Shown: positions 37,812-46,072 of the stretch, piece by piece
Numbering within the stretch: the first letter of the stretch is position 1
How the letters are laid out: every line of letters begins with the position of its first letter
Assembly: GCF_007827695.1 (NCBI RefSeq)
Contig: NZ_VITA01000001.1
Location: forward strand, 62,001-126,000
Direction of reading: 5' to 3'
Source: Sinorhizobium medicae
GTDB lineage: Bacteria > Pseudomonadota > Alphaproteobacteria > Rhizobiales > Rhizobiaceae
DNA: 64,000 nt
The notes under the pieces: model-generated
The model's database searches: none
The model's input: only the letters and a program-made list of their open reading frames with translations
What the model was told of the DNA's origin: nothing
Position numbers and translations under genes: made by a program

Positions 37812-38597
37812 ATGACTGAACAACGCACTCCGCTGGTGGAAATGAAGAATATTTCCATCTCCTTCGGCGGCATCCATGCGGTGGACAATGCTTCCGTCGA
37901 TCTCTACCCCGGCGAGGTCGTCGCCCTCCTCGGCCATAACGGCGCCGGAAAATCGACGCTGATCAAGATTCTCTCCGGCGCCTACAGGCGCGATGCCGGC
38001 GAGATCCTGATCAACGGCGAACCTGCCGAGATCGGCAATCCGCGAGACGCCAAGAAATACGGCATCGAGACGATCTACCAGACACTCGCGGTCGCCGACA
38101 ATGTCGACGCCGCAGCCAACCTCTATCTCGGCCGCGAACTGCGCACCCCCTGGGGCACGCTGGACGATGTGGCAATGGAAGCCAAGGCACGCGAGGTGAT
38201 GGGACGGCTCAATCCCAACTTCCAGCGCTTCAAGGAGCCGGTGAAAGCGCTTTCCGGCGGCCAGCGGCAATCGGTTGCGATCGCCCGCGCCATCCTCTTC
38301 GACGCCCGCATCCTGATCATGGACGAACCGACCGCGGCACTCGGACCCCAGGAGACAGCACAGGTCGGCGAACTCATCAAACAATTGAAGCGCGAGGGCA
38401 TCGGCATCTTCCTGATCAGCCACGACATCCACGATGTCTTCGACCTTGCCGACCGTGTCTCCGTGATGAAAAACGGCCAGGTCGTCGGCCACGCCCGCAC
38501 CGAGGACGTGACGAAGGACGAGGTGCTCGGCATGATCATCATGGGCAAGGTGCCCCCCAAGGCGATCCCCGGTCCCGGCGCCATGCAGATGGCGTGA
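37812..38597 (+). CDS. xylG: D-xylose ABC transporter ATPase XylG (single-cassette form)
   Basis: 261 residues with one ATP-binding cassette: Walker [10 protein letters not shown] near residues 41-49, signature LSGGQRQS, Walker [12 protein letters not shown] and the H-loop SHDIHD. E. coli XylG has two fused cassettes, so this is the shorter rhizobial type that must work as a homodimer. It starts 14 bp after xylH with GGAG upstream. A terminator follows the stop. Confidence 0.92.
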   Translation: MTEQRTPLVEMKNISISFGGIHAVDNASVDLYPGEVVALLGHNGAGKSTLIKILSGAYRRDAGEILINGEPAEIGNPRDAKKYGIETIYQTLAVADNVDAAANLYLGRELRTPWGTLDDVAMEAKAREVMGRLNPNFQRFKEPVKALSGGQRQSVAIARAILFDARILIMDEPTAALGPQETAQVGELIKQLKREGIGIFLISHDIHDVFDLADRVSVMKNGQVVGHARTEDVTKDEVLGMIIMGKVPPKAIPGPGAMQMA

Positions 38598-38617
38598 AGG
38601 CAAGCCAAACGCCACCG

Positions 38618-38646
38618 ATGCCGCGTCGAAGGACGCGGCATTTCTC
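38618..38646 (+). terminator. Rho-independent terminator of the xyl operon
   Basis: ATGCCGCGTC, loop GAAG, GACGCGGCAT followed by TTCTCT, 20 bp after the xylG stop. It closes the xylFHG transcript. Confidence 0.8.
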
Positions 38647-38778
38647 TCGGCGCAAGCTCTCTGCGCCATAGTCGAACGCAAATTTCCGCGGCAAACCGTC
38701 AATCACCATTGAAGCGGCGCGCAAGCTAGGCTAAGAACCGCTTCACAGACTGCTTCGGCGGCCCTGCCGCCAACGGAT

Positions 38779-38855
38779 GCACCCGTAGCTCAGCTGGATA
38801 GAGTGTTGGATTCCGATTCCAAAGGTCACAGGTTCGAATCCTGTCGGGTGCGCCA
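38779..38855 (+). tRNA. tRNA-Arg (anticodon CCG)
   Basis: A 77-nt cloverleaf: acceptor GCACCCG / CGGGTGC, D-arm GCTCAGCTGGATAGAGT, anticodon stem TTGGA / TCCAA with loop TTCCGAT, T-arm CACAGGTTCGAATCCTGT, and genomic GCCA. The 3' 46 bp are repeated exactly at 60058-60103, so the gene is the integration site of the island. The 5' part is chromosomal, and the 3' part is supplied by the island side, keeping the tRNA intact. Confidence 0.97.
38810..38855 (+). repeat. Left attachment site (tRNA 3' end)
   Basis: Starts ATTCCGATTCC and ends GTGCGCCA; identical over 46 bp to 60058-60103. The base preceding it differs (G versus C), and the sequence after it differs (TATTTC versus CTTCCG), which fixes the limits. 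Confidence 0.95.
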
Positions 38856-38901
38856 TATTTCTCAGGGGATTTCGGTCCTTCCCTCCCCTCCTCCGATATC
38901 C

Positions 38902-38922
38902 ACAGGAAGCATATAGGAAGCA
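38902..38922 (+). repeat. Probable integrase arm-type repeats, left end
   Basis: Two GGAAGCA units 11 bp apart in the context ACAGGAAGCATATAGGAAGC. The same 21-bp pair with one base changed recurs at 59908-59928 beside the right end, which suggests arm sites for the island integrase. Confidence 0.65.
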
Positions 38923-38936
38923 CCGGAGGGTTACCT

Positions 38937-39305
38937 ATGACCAGACCAGCGTTGATCCGTCAGGCGGATCTGAAGCGGATGGCTGCGGTCGCAAACTCCG
39001 AAGGTGTTACGGTTGAGCTAGAGCTTGAAGGCGCCATTGTCCGAGTAATGCCATTTCAGCCACCGCAAGTATCGACGGAGGAATCTGGGGAAGCGGAACT
39101 CGCGCGATGGATGGCGAACAATGAAGCGAGGAAGCAGAGAGAAGCTAAAGCGGCCGCGGACGTCAGAACGCAGAGGGCCGTGCGTGCGCGGACAGCCGAC
39201 TCGGCCAGAGCTGAAATGTCCGAAGCTGATCGTATCAGGGAGAGGCTTGCTGTGGAGAGTTTCTCAGCAAGGAAGCAACCGCACCGTCGTAAAAAGCCGC
39301 AGTGA
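38937..39305 (+). CDS. Small island-end protein, function unknown
   Basis: 122 residues with GGAGGG 7 nt upstream. Residues 1-45 (ALIRQADLKRMAAVANSEG then a beta pair ELELEGAIVRVMP) resemble short proteins often found next to integrases in rhizobial islands. The rest is a charged, Ala/Glu/Arg-rich helix with a very basic C-terminus (ARKQPHRRKK). It may bind DNA, but no family is recognised. It converges on the next gene. Confidence 0.7.
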   Translation: MTRPALIRQADLKRMAAVANSEGVTVELELEGAIVRVMPFQPPQVSTEESGEAELARWMANNEARKQREAKAAADVRTQRAVRARTADSARAEMSEADRIRERLAVESFSARKQPHRRKKPQ

Positions 39306-39308
39306 ACG

Positions 39309-39800
39309 TCATGCAGCCTCTAGGGCAGCGTTCAAGCGCTCTTCCTGACTGGCGCGAAGCCGGTTCATCCAAGCGTATCCCATCGTCTCCTCGGGCTTTC
39401 TGGTGGGGTTCATGCCCGAGAGAAGCAGGTAAAGCATGCCGGCCAGCGCCTGGCGCTGCGTGACGAAGCCGTAGAGCTGCTGGCATTGCCACATCAGGAA
39501 GCCGAGCGGGATTTTATCCCATGCTTGGAACCACTCCTCTGCGTGATCTTCGATCCAGTCCGAGTTCGCTCGGATCAGATCGGACGCGGCCCAGGCCGAA
39601 TACTCGTTGATGAAGCCCTGATTGCCGGTGGTCTCGGCCATGGTCGCAACGACGAGACGAAGATGGCCTTCGCCGTGCCGTGCCATGATGCGCTCCAGAG
39701 TCCCTAGCGCTCGAGTCTGCCCGGGCATGGGCTGGACATTGGCCGCCACGATCGCGATATCAAACTCGCTGCATATTGCACGAACCTTGGCCAGCATCAT
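39309..39800 (-). CDS. Hypothetical island protein
   Basis: 163 residues (start ATG 39800 or 39797), mixed alpha/beta character. The N-terminal SEFDIAIVAANVQPMPGQTRALG strand-turn and mid-protein RLVVATMAETTGNQGFINEYSAWAASDLI segment look like a conserved folded protein, with several Trp residues in the second half. No family is recognised. It ends 4 bp from the convergent gene. Confidence 0.65.
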   Translation of the reverse strand: MMLAKVRAICSEFDIAIVAANVQPMPGQTRALGTLERIMARHGEGHLRLVVATMAETTGNQGFINEYSAWAASDLIRANSDWIEDHAEEWFQAWDKIPLGFLMWQCQQLYGFVTQRQALAGMLYLLLSGMNPTRKPEETMGYAWMNRLRASQEERLNAALEAA

Positions 39801-40376
39801 TGTGCACTCCGATGAAACGATGAGGATAAATTGTTAACGTATTCGGAACAATTTTGCCAGATCTTGCGTCAGCCACCGGAGCAATGATCTGGGTCGCTTG
39901 TGACTGCAGAGCGACAGCGCAGCAGGTTTCCGTCGTGGGCACTTGGCGCCCACGTGGTGACGCGGTGGTGATGATCACGAGAATTCCTGTGCGCGGGTGG
40001 TTTAGTAGTTAGGTGGGCAGGGTCGCCATGTCAGCAGTCACAGTCCCATCCGTGGTTCCAACTTTCGTTGGCGGACGACGCCAGGCCCCTCGATTACCGG
40101 ACCGGTAGTGTGACAAGCCCGACGCGCAAGTTGCCTTCGCCAAACCTCAGGCCGCCGGCAGCCCGCCTCGTTAACTTAGCTGCGGCCCACCCTCGATTCG
40201 GGGGGAATAATCACCGGATTATTTGTCTCGTTTCCGAACGTCGGTCTGGCGTGACATTACGATTAAAGGGCAATTCCCCGCGAACTCAGAACTGCTATGG
40301 TTGACGGCGTGGGGCCCTGCAAATATGAGCCGATAGATGGTCACCTTACGTGCCAAAGCGGGAGCAAGATAACGAC
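39801..40376. other. Gene-poor stretch before the cargo genes
   Basis: About 575 bp with only short frames of poor character. It probably includes the promoter for the methyltransferase/glycosyltransferase group. No dyad of note was found apart from a weak GTGGGC...GCCCAC near 39934. Confidence 0.45.
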
Positions 40377-41075
40377 ATGCCGAACACGACTACCGCAGAA
40401 GCCGCGGATTTCCTTGAGCTTAAGGCCGCCGCGAAGCAGTTCCGAGCGGCGATTACTAAGTACCGACAAGGCAATCCCGGGCAGCCAAAGGGTTTATTGG
40501 ACGGAACGCCAGTACCTATTGAACCCAGCCTTCTCGATGGCGCACGGTTGATCGCCGACAGGCGTGTCGCGTTCGAACACATCCCCTCGCATGCGGTTGC
40601 CTGCGAAGTCGGCGTCCAAACGGGACAATTTTCTAAGGAGCTCTTCGAAAAGTACGACCTCGCCGAGCTACACTTGGTCGATAGTCGCTTGGATAAAATG
40701 ACAGTGGCTTACGAGGATGTCCTGCTTGGTTCTCGCGTGTTTAAGCACGAGGGCATGTCATGGGATGTGCTGGCGACTTTCCCGAATGACAAATTCGACT
40801 GGATCTACATCGATGCTGCCCACGACTACGCCGCAGTCAAAAAGGACCTGGAGCAAGCCTGTCGCGTCGTAAAGCCTGGCGGCTATGTCATCTGCAACGA
40901 CTACACCACCTGGAGTTGGTCAGAGGGTGTAGCCTATGGAGTTGTGGCAGCGGTAAATGAATGTGTGAACGAGCGCAAGTGGCCGGTACGCTATCTCGCG
41001 CTGAACCACATGGGTTACCACGACCTTGCTTTTCAGCGCCCGTCAACCACTCGCCCATCGCATGATGCCGCATAG
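40377..41075 (+). CDS. Class I SAM-dependent methyltransferase
   Basis: 232 residues from ATG 40377, with GGAGC 11 nt upstream (a GTG at 40350 is also open). SAM motifs: VACEVGVQTGQFSKELF as motif I, LHLVDSRLDK as motif II, FDWIYIDAAHDYAAVKKDLEQA as motif IV and VVKPGGYVICNDY as motif V, which is the Methyltransf_24 arrangement. With the FkbM gene 14 bp downstream and two glycosyltransferases beyond, it most likely methylates a sugar in a surface polysaccharide. The acceptor is unknown. Confidence 0.8.
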   Translation: MPNTTTAEAADFLELKAAAKQFRAAITKYRQGNPGQPKGLLDGTPVPIEPSLLDGARLIADRRVAFEHIPSHAVACEVGVQTGQFSKELFEKYDLAELHLVDSRLDKMTVAYEDVLLGSRVFKHEGMSWDVLATFPNDKFDWIYIDAAHDYAAVKKDLEQACRVVKPGGYVICNDYTTWSWSEGVAYGVVAAVNECVNERKWPVRYLALNHMGYHDLAFQRPSTTRPSHDAA

Positions 41076-41089
41076 AGGAACGCTTGTGA

Positions 41090-41635
41090 ATGCCGAAGAA
41101 AATCTACATCGATCTGGGGGCTAACAAGGGTGATACGATCGCTTCATTCCTGGCTGATAACCCCGACCATGAGGCGTGGGGATTTGAGGCAAACCCCTTG
41201 ATGGTTGAACGACTGAACAAACGATTTTCTGGAACACATGTCGCCATTATTGAAGCTGCTGTCTGGACGAGCAATGGCAATCGGCCCATGTTTCTCGGCC
41301 ATCCGCTTTCGAGCACTCTGGTCAAAGGCAAGAAAAAAGTGCCCCAGGCCCCGCATTTTGAAATTGACTACCAAAAGAGTGTCATTGTCCGAACGGTCGA
41401 TTTTTCTGAGTGGTTGCGCAACCTAGTTGGGCCTGGTGACACCGTTACCGTAAAGATGGACATAGAAGGTGCAGAATATCAGGTTCTACAACATTTACTT
41501 GAAACCGGCGCCATCGATCTGATAGACGAACTGCGCTGCGAATTCCATCAGGACCGTTTTCCCATATCAAAACAGCGAGACCAGCGGATCCGAGATGCGG
41601 TCTCAAAACGCACGAAACTTGTCCATTGGAATTGA
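41090..41635 (+). CDS. FkbM-family methyltransferase
   Basis: 181 residues. YIDLGANKGDTIASF near residue 6 is the SAM loop, ILEAAVW-type motif II follows, and VTVKMDIEGAEYQVLQHLL near residue 122 is the FkbM hallmark. It is shorter at the N-terminus than many FkbM proteins. These enzymes O-methylate sugars and other small molecules, so this fits a polysaccharide-modifying cluster. It lies between the other methyltransferase and the fused glycosyltransferase on the same strand. Confidence 0.85.
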   Translation: MPKKIYIDLGANKGDTIASFLADNPDHEAWGFEANPLMVERLNKRFSGTHVAIIEAAVWTSNGNRPMFLGHPLSSTLVKGKKKVPQAPHFEIDYQKSVIVRTVDFSEWLRNLVGPGDTVTVKMDIEGAEYQVLQHLLETGAIDLIDELRCEFHQDRFPISKQRDQRIRDAVSKRTKLVHWN

Positions 41636-41665
41636 ACTAGGAGGGCGCACGGCGCTTTATTTTGA

Positions 41666-43633
41666 GTGATACACGTTATTTTTGCATCCGACGAAAATTA
41701 CGCGCCACATCTTGGCGTCCATATTAGATCAATTGCCGAAACTACCCCTGGGCCGATAGCAGTACATGTTCTTGAGAAGAACATTACCGCCGCTTCCAAG
41801 GAAAAAATTAAGGCATCCGTCCAAAGCTTCGATATTTCCGTTGAATTCATTAAGATCGAATTCGAGCACGAGATCGGGAAGAGAACCCCGGAATACATAA
41901 ACGAAGTGGCCATGTACCGGCTCCTCATGCCGAACTTGCTGCCGAGCGTCGACAAAGCAATTTACATCGATGTTGACGCTGTTACCATAAGTTCTCTCCA
42001 GCCTCTCTGGGATACCGACCTCACGGGCAAACTAATAGCCCTGGTCGAAAGCCCTTGGCGCAAATACGAGACTTACAAGCGCGAGATTGGCCTCTCGGCA
42101 TCTGACCCCTATTTCAACTCCGGCACGATGGTCGTTGATCTGAAAGGCATGCGCGCTCAAAACATCGAAAAAGCTCTCATTGACTGCTTTCTCGATAAGC
42201 GCGAATCCATAGAATTTCCCGATCAGGACGTGATCAACATCGTTCTGCGCGGCAGAATTCTGCCTCTCCACCCGAAATGGAGCATCGTGCGAGCGACATA
42301 TGATTACAACGGAAAAGGCACACTGACCTATGGAAAAGCTGAGGTTGCTGAGGCGAAGGCTTCACCCGCCATCGTGCAGTTCTCAGGAAAGTTAAAGCCG
42401 TGGCACTCCGGCTGCCGTCATCCCCTCGGTTATATGTACAATGCAGTTCGCCAAAGAACGCCGTGGGCTCTCCCGGAAGAGGAGTATGGCAAAGCCGTGC
42501 CTATTCGCCCTCTGGTATCCGTTGTCATGGCGACCAGAAATGGCGAGAAGACGATCGGTGAGGCGGTCCAATCTATACTCGATCAGACTCTGAGCGATCT
42601 GGAGTTCATCATCATTGATGACGGGTCAACGGATAGCACGCCAGCCATGTTGGCAACTTACGCAAAAAATGACAGCCGCGTGCGGATTCTAAGGAACGAG
42701 ACATCCCGCGGTCTCCCGTCAGCACTCAACGTCGGTTTCAATCTCGCCGTTGGTAAGTACATTGCTCGGATGGATGACGACGACATATCAGAGCCTACCC
42801 GTCTGGAGGAGCAAGTCTCCTTCATGAACTCCAACCCAGACATTCACGTCTGCGGCACCAATGTTACGGTTATCAGACCCTTCTGGCATGAGCCGCCGGA
42901 GTACACCCCGGCACCTCCAGAGAGCGACCGAAAGATCAAAGTCGCAATGCTTCACAGGCCGGGTATGATTCATCCGACGGTAATGCTGCGCGGCGATTAT
43001 GTTCGCGCAAAGCAGGTACGATACAATCCTGAATTCCTTAAGGCTCAAGACTATGAGCTCTGGACGCGGCTGGCCTTTGAGCAAAGCGCGCGCTTTCACA
43101 ATCTTCAGAAGCCTCTGCTCAAATATCGCGCGAAGATGGCAGACCCCCGCGAGATTCGCTCGCAGCAAGAAAATTTTGCCTATCGGGTCATTTCTCGGAA
43201 TGCTCGATATCTTGGGTTCACCGACCAGGCGGCGATCGATCTCCATGCGCGATGGGCGGCCAAAAAATTCAATCAGCAGCAACTCGCCAAGCGCTATCGC
43301 GACATTGCTAAGCACGTCAAGTCTGTGCTCTGGGCCAACAAGCAGCATGGTCTTTTCGACCAAGGCGCCTTGGAACAAGAACTGCTTGCTCCCTACAAGA
43401 GTGATTTTAAGGACTTCCATAAAGAGGGGAGCGCTGGAATTGCGCGGTTCGAAGCATTCCCCCTGCGATCATACCTGCGTATCTCCAAGGAACAGCTCGA
43501 GGAATACAAGAGACACGCAGAGAAGAAGGACCGAATGGATAAGCTGCTGTCTTCCCCCGTGATCGGGCTGCTTATGAGACTCGGAATAGCCCTCATTTAT
43601 CCGGAGAAGGTCTTCGGGAAAGTAAAAATCTAA
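41666..43633 (+). CDS. Bifunctional glycosyltransferase: GT8-like plus GT2
   Basis: 655 residues from a GTG at 41666. Residues ~1-265 are a GT8-type domain: MIHVIFASDENYAPHLGVHI, the DxD motif in AIYIDVDAVTIS near 94-105, and the closing FSGKLKPWHSG. Residues ~280-500 are a GT2 domain: VSVVMATRNGEKTIGEAVQS, IIDDGSTDSTP and a DDDD metal site. The last ~150 residues are helical. A GT8-GT2 fusion would add two sugars in sequence to one acceptor. Codon use is more AT-rich than the chromosomal genes. Confidence 0.85.
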   Translation: MIHVIFASDENYAPHLGVHIRSIAETTPGPIAVHVLEKNITAASKEKIKASVQSFDISVEFIKIEFEHEIGKRTPEYINEVAMYRLLMPNLLPSVDKAIYIDVDAVTISSLQPLWDTDLTGKLIALVESPWRKYETYKREIGLSASDPYFNSGTMVVDLKGMRAQNIEKALIDCFLDKRESIEFPDQDVINIVLRGRILPLHPKWSIVRATYDYNGKGTLTYGKAEVAEAKASPAIVQFSGKLKPWHSGCRHPLGYMYNAVRQRTPWALPEEEYGKAVPIRPLVSVVMATRNGEKTIGEAVQSILDQTLSDLEFIIIDDGSTDSTPAMLATYAKNDSRVRILRNETSRGLPSALNVGFNLAVGKYIARMDDDDISEPTRLEEQVSFMNSNPDIHVCGTNVTVIRPFWHEPPEYTPAPPESDRKIKVAMLHRPGMIHPTVMLRGDYVRAKQVRYNPEFLKAQDYELWTRLAFEQSARFHNLQKPLLKYRAKMADPREIRSQQENFAYRVISRNARYLGFTDQAAIDLHARWAAKKFNQQQLAKRYRDIAKHVKSVLWANKQHGLFDQGALEQELLAPYKSDFKDFHKEGSAGIARFEAFPLRSYLRISKEQLEEYKRHAEKKDRMDKLLSSPVIGLLMRLGIALIYPEKVFGKVKI

Positions 43634-43749
43634 GATTCCAACTGCCGCGGCAATGAGGCCCAGAATCGCCTCATTGCCGGCCATATCAGCTGGCGACCAA
43701 CATTGGAACCACGCCTGCGGAGACGTTGCAGTAGGGCTTCCACGAACTA

Positions 43750-45843
43750 CTACAAATCACCACGGAGCAACCATTTGCCCAGTTTTAATGCCGGGTGCCT
43801 AGCATCTAGAAAGAAGGCAGTTGGCGCGTTGTGAAGCTTCCGCTTCAGTTTTTCGTCAATGAACGGAGACAACACGGCGCTATATATCCGATACCGACGA
43901 CGTGATCGAATGCGCTCATCAGAAGCCAGAAGAGTTGATCTCTTTACAGGTGTTTTCGCCTTTTCCCGCTTCCTCCGATCCTCTTCAATTTTCCTTAGTC
44001 CATCAGATCCGACAGCACGGGCAAAGTATTTTCGGCGACTAGGACGTGTCCCCCATAATGGCTGAAGAAGCGAGAGCATCTCCGCAGAGCTGACGCTTGC
44101 ATACTTTTGAAACGACTCATGCAGCTCCGCGTCCTTGTAGTCTTGGGCACCGTCACCCAATTCGTCGGAAATGACTAAATGGCAGGCGACGAGCGCTAAA
44201 CCGAGTCGCTGATCGCCCGTTTCAACGAAGCGGCTCCAAACACTGAAAAATACATCCCACTGACTAATCATCGCATCAGAACGCTTGTCCTCATACGAGC
44301 GGAATCGTTGAGTAAGCTTCAATCCTCTGTGCGCACCAAAATGGAACGCCTGGAAGGGAGAAGGATCAGGGGAGTGATGGAAGAAGATCCTGTCTGGATT
44401 CTCCATGATGACGCGTTTGCCCGGTCGCTTGGGACTTGGGTCGACGAAAAGGCCCTCGGCTGATTGCTCCCACGTGACGCGATTACTGAACGCATGTACC
44501 CCGATGATCTGTTTGCCAGTCATCCAGTCGTTGCAGGCAACGATGAAGTGGTCCAACTGAGGATCCGCATTGAATTGCTTGACGATGTCAGCCAGCACGT
44601 TCTCATCAGCAAAAACCATATCGGCGTCGAACTTGACAAAGATGTGGTACCTTCCGCTGTTGGCCATGATCTCGCCGTATAGAGCCCGATGGGACTCGAC
44701 ACTTCCCAAGTCGCTGAACACCTTGTGTGTCCAACGCTTGTATGTCTGGTGGTCAAGCGACCGTTTCGATGCAGCGAACTCGTTCTCACCGGAATGCAGT
44801 GTCAACACCAGAACTTCCGGCGCTCGCGACCACGGGCGCTCTATTCTTGGAGGAATGCCTTCCAAAGATATAGTTTGCCTTTTAAGTCCAAGCCTCCGAA
44901 TATCGATACCGCCGTCTTGGAACGCCGTGTGTAACTCTTCGATGGTCATTCCACGGATTGCGTCGTCCAGATGAAGGTAGCTTTCTCTCATCAAAAGAAG
45001 ATATCGAAGATATCTAACCGATTGATCGTCAGGACTCTTATCGTTGTCCACGATGGTCGTGTAGTGAACCCGATACGTATCAAGAACGCGCTTCCTGAAC
45101 GCGTTGTGATATTTCCCGTATAAACCACGCTCGATAAAAAACTCTTTTACCAAATCTAACTCTCTGTATTTATCCAGCTTATGTTTGTCGCTTATTTTAT
45201 TTGTAATAGAGTCAGATCTGACTAGATATTTGTAGTATTCACCTCCAATAAAATTAACATTCTTCGCATACGCGAAAATACGCGGCGTCGTTGCTGCGTC
45301 CTGATAGTATATATGATTTGGAAAGTATATTTCGTTCTCAGTGTAGAGAGACGTTCGCCAAAGCTTGTTCCAGAATGCTGGGTTGGCAATTTTGTAGGGA
45401 TCTTGACCATCCGGGATTGGATCCATCGATTTTTGACTTCTGAGGTGCTTTGAAAGTACCTTTCCAGTTTCGTCAACTCTGTCGTATCCGCACACAACGA
45501 CATCGTAATGTTCGCCCATCGTCCCTTCGTAGAGCGCCTCGAGCATCGTTGGCTCGATGTAGTCGTCACTGTCGACGCTTGCGATGTACGGCGCTCTGGC
45601 GTGCAGAATCCCGGTATTTCGCGCACCGCCTAAACCACGATTCTCAACGTGTTGAATGAGTTTGATGCGCTTGTCATCGGAGGCGAGGCGCCTCACAATC
45701 TGTGCACTGTTGTCTGGCGAGCAGTCGTCAATGCAGAGAATCTCAATATCACGAAAGGTCTGCTCCATGATCGAGCGGACGCACTTCTCCACAAACCGCT
45801 CTGTTTTATAGAGAGGCACAATCACAGATATTTTTGGAGTCAT
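43750..45843 (-). CDS. Two-domain glycosyltransferase (GT2 plus second GT-A domain)
   Basis: 697 residues from ATG 45843. Residues ~1-220 are a GT2 domain: ISVIVPLYKTERFVEKCV, ILCIDDCSPDNSA and the DxD region SVDSDDYIEP. From ~340 a second GT-A-like domain follows: VLVLTLHSGENEFAASKRSLDHQTY and the metal site FVKFDADMVF. The C-terminus is basic. It faces the preceding cluster tail to tail, and its 3' half is markedly AT-rich, supporting recent transfer. It probably extends a surface polysaccharide. Confidence 0.82.
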   Translation of the reverse strand: MTPKISVIVPLYKTERFVEKCVRSIMEQTFRDIEILCIDDCSPDNSAQIVRRLASDDKRIKLIQHVENRGLGGARNTGILHARAPYIASVDSDDYIEPTMLEALYEGTMGEHYDVVVCGYDRVDETGKVLSKHLRSQKSMDPIPDGQDPYKIANPAFWNKLWRTSLYTENEIYFPNHIYYQDAATTPRIFAYAKNVNFIGGEYYKYLVRSDSITNKISDKHKLDKYRELDLVKEFFIERGLYGKYHNAFRKRVLDTYRVHYTTIVDNDKSPDDQSVRYLRYLLLMRESYLHLDDAIRGMTIEELHTAFQDGGIDIRRLGLKRQTISLEGIPPRIERPWSRAPEVLVLTLHSGENEFAASKRSLDHQTYKRWTHKVFSDLGSVESHRALYGEIMANSGRYHIFVKFDADMVFADENVLADIVKQFNADPQLDHFIVACNDWMTGKQIIGVHAFSNRVTWEQSAEGLFVDPSPKRPGKRVIMENPDRIFFHHSPDPSPFQAFHFGAHRGLKLTQRFRSYEDKRSDAMISQWDVFFSVWSRFVETGDQRLGLALVACHLVISDELGDGAQDYKDAELHESFQKYASVSSAEMLSLLQPLWGTRPSRRKYFARAVGSDGLRKIEEDRRKREKAKTPVKRSTLLASDERIRSRRRYRIYSAVLSPFIDEKLKRKLHNAPTAFFLDARHPALKLGKWLLRGDL

Positions 45844-46072
45844 TCTCGGGCCGTGCACGTGATGAAAATACGCGCCTTTTGATACAACTCTGATCGTGAG
45901 TCAACTATAGTCGGCTTTCGAGAGGAGCGAGGCGGCCGAGCGACTTCTTCAAATCACAACCCGGTCCGGCGGTCCTGATGCAGCCTTGTTTATCGCCTGC
46001 GCCGTTGTCGGCACTAGCGTAAAGTGCGTGGTAGCGCCCGCCGAATGTTTCAAACAGCAGGCGTTAATTCCG

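Noticed and set aside
38902-38922. GGAAGCA repeats considered as a tiny repeat array or CRISPR
   Set aside because: They are only two to four short units at each island end, which fits integrase arm sites better.
38726-38923. Minus-strand frame reading [20 protein letters not shown]
   Set aside because: This is the antisense of the tRNA-Arg gene, a well-known false protein call. The copy at 59899-60114 comes from the duplicated tRNA end.
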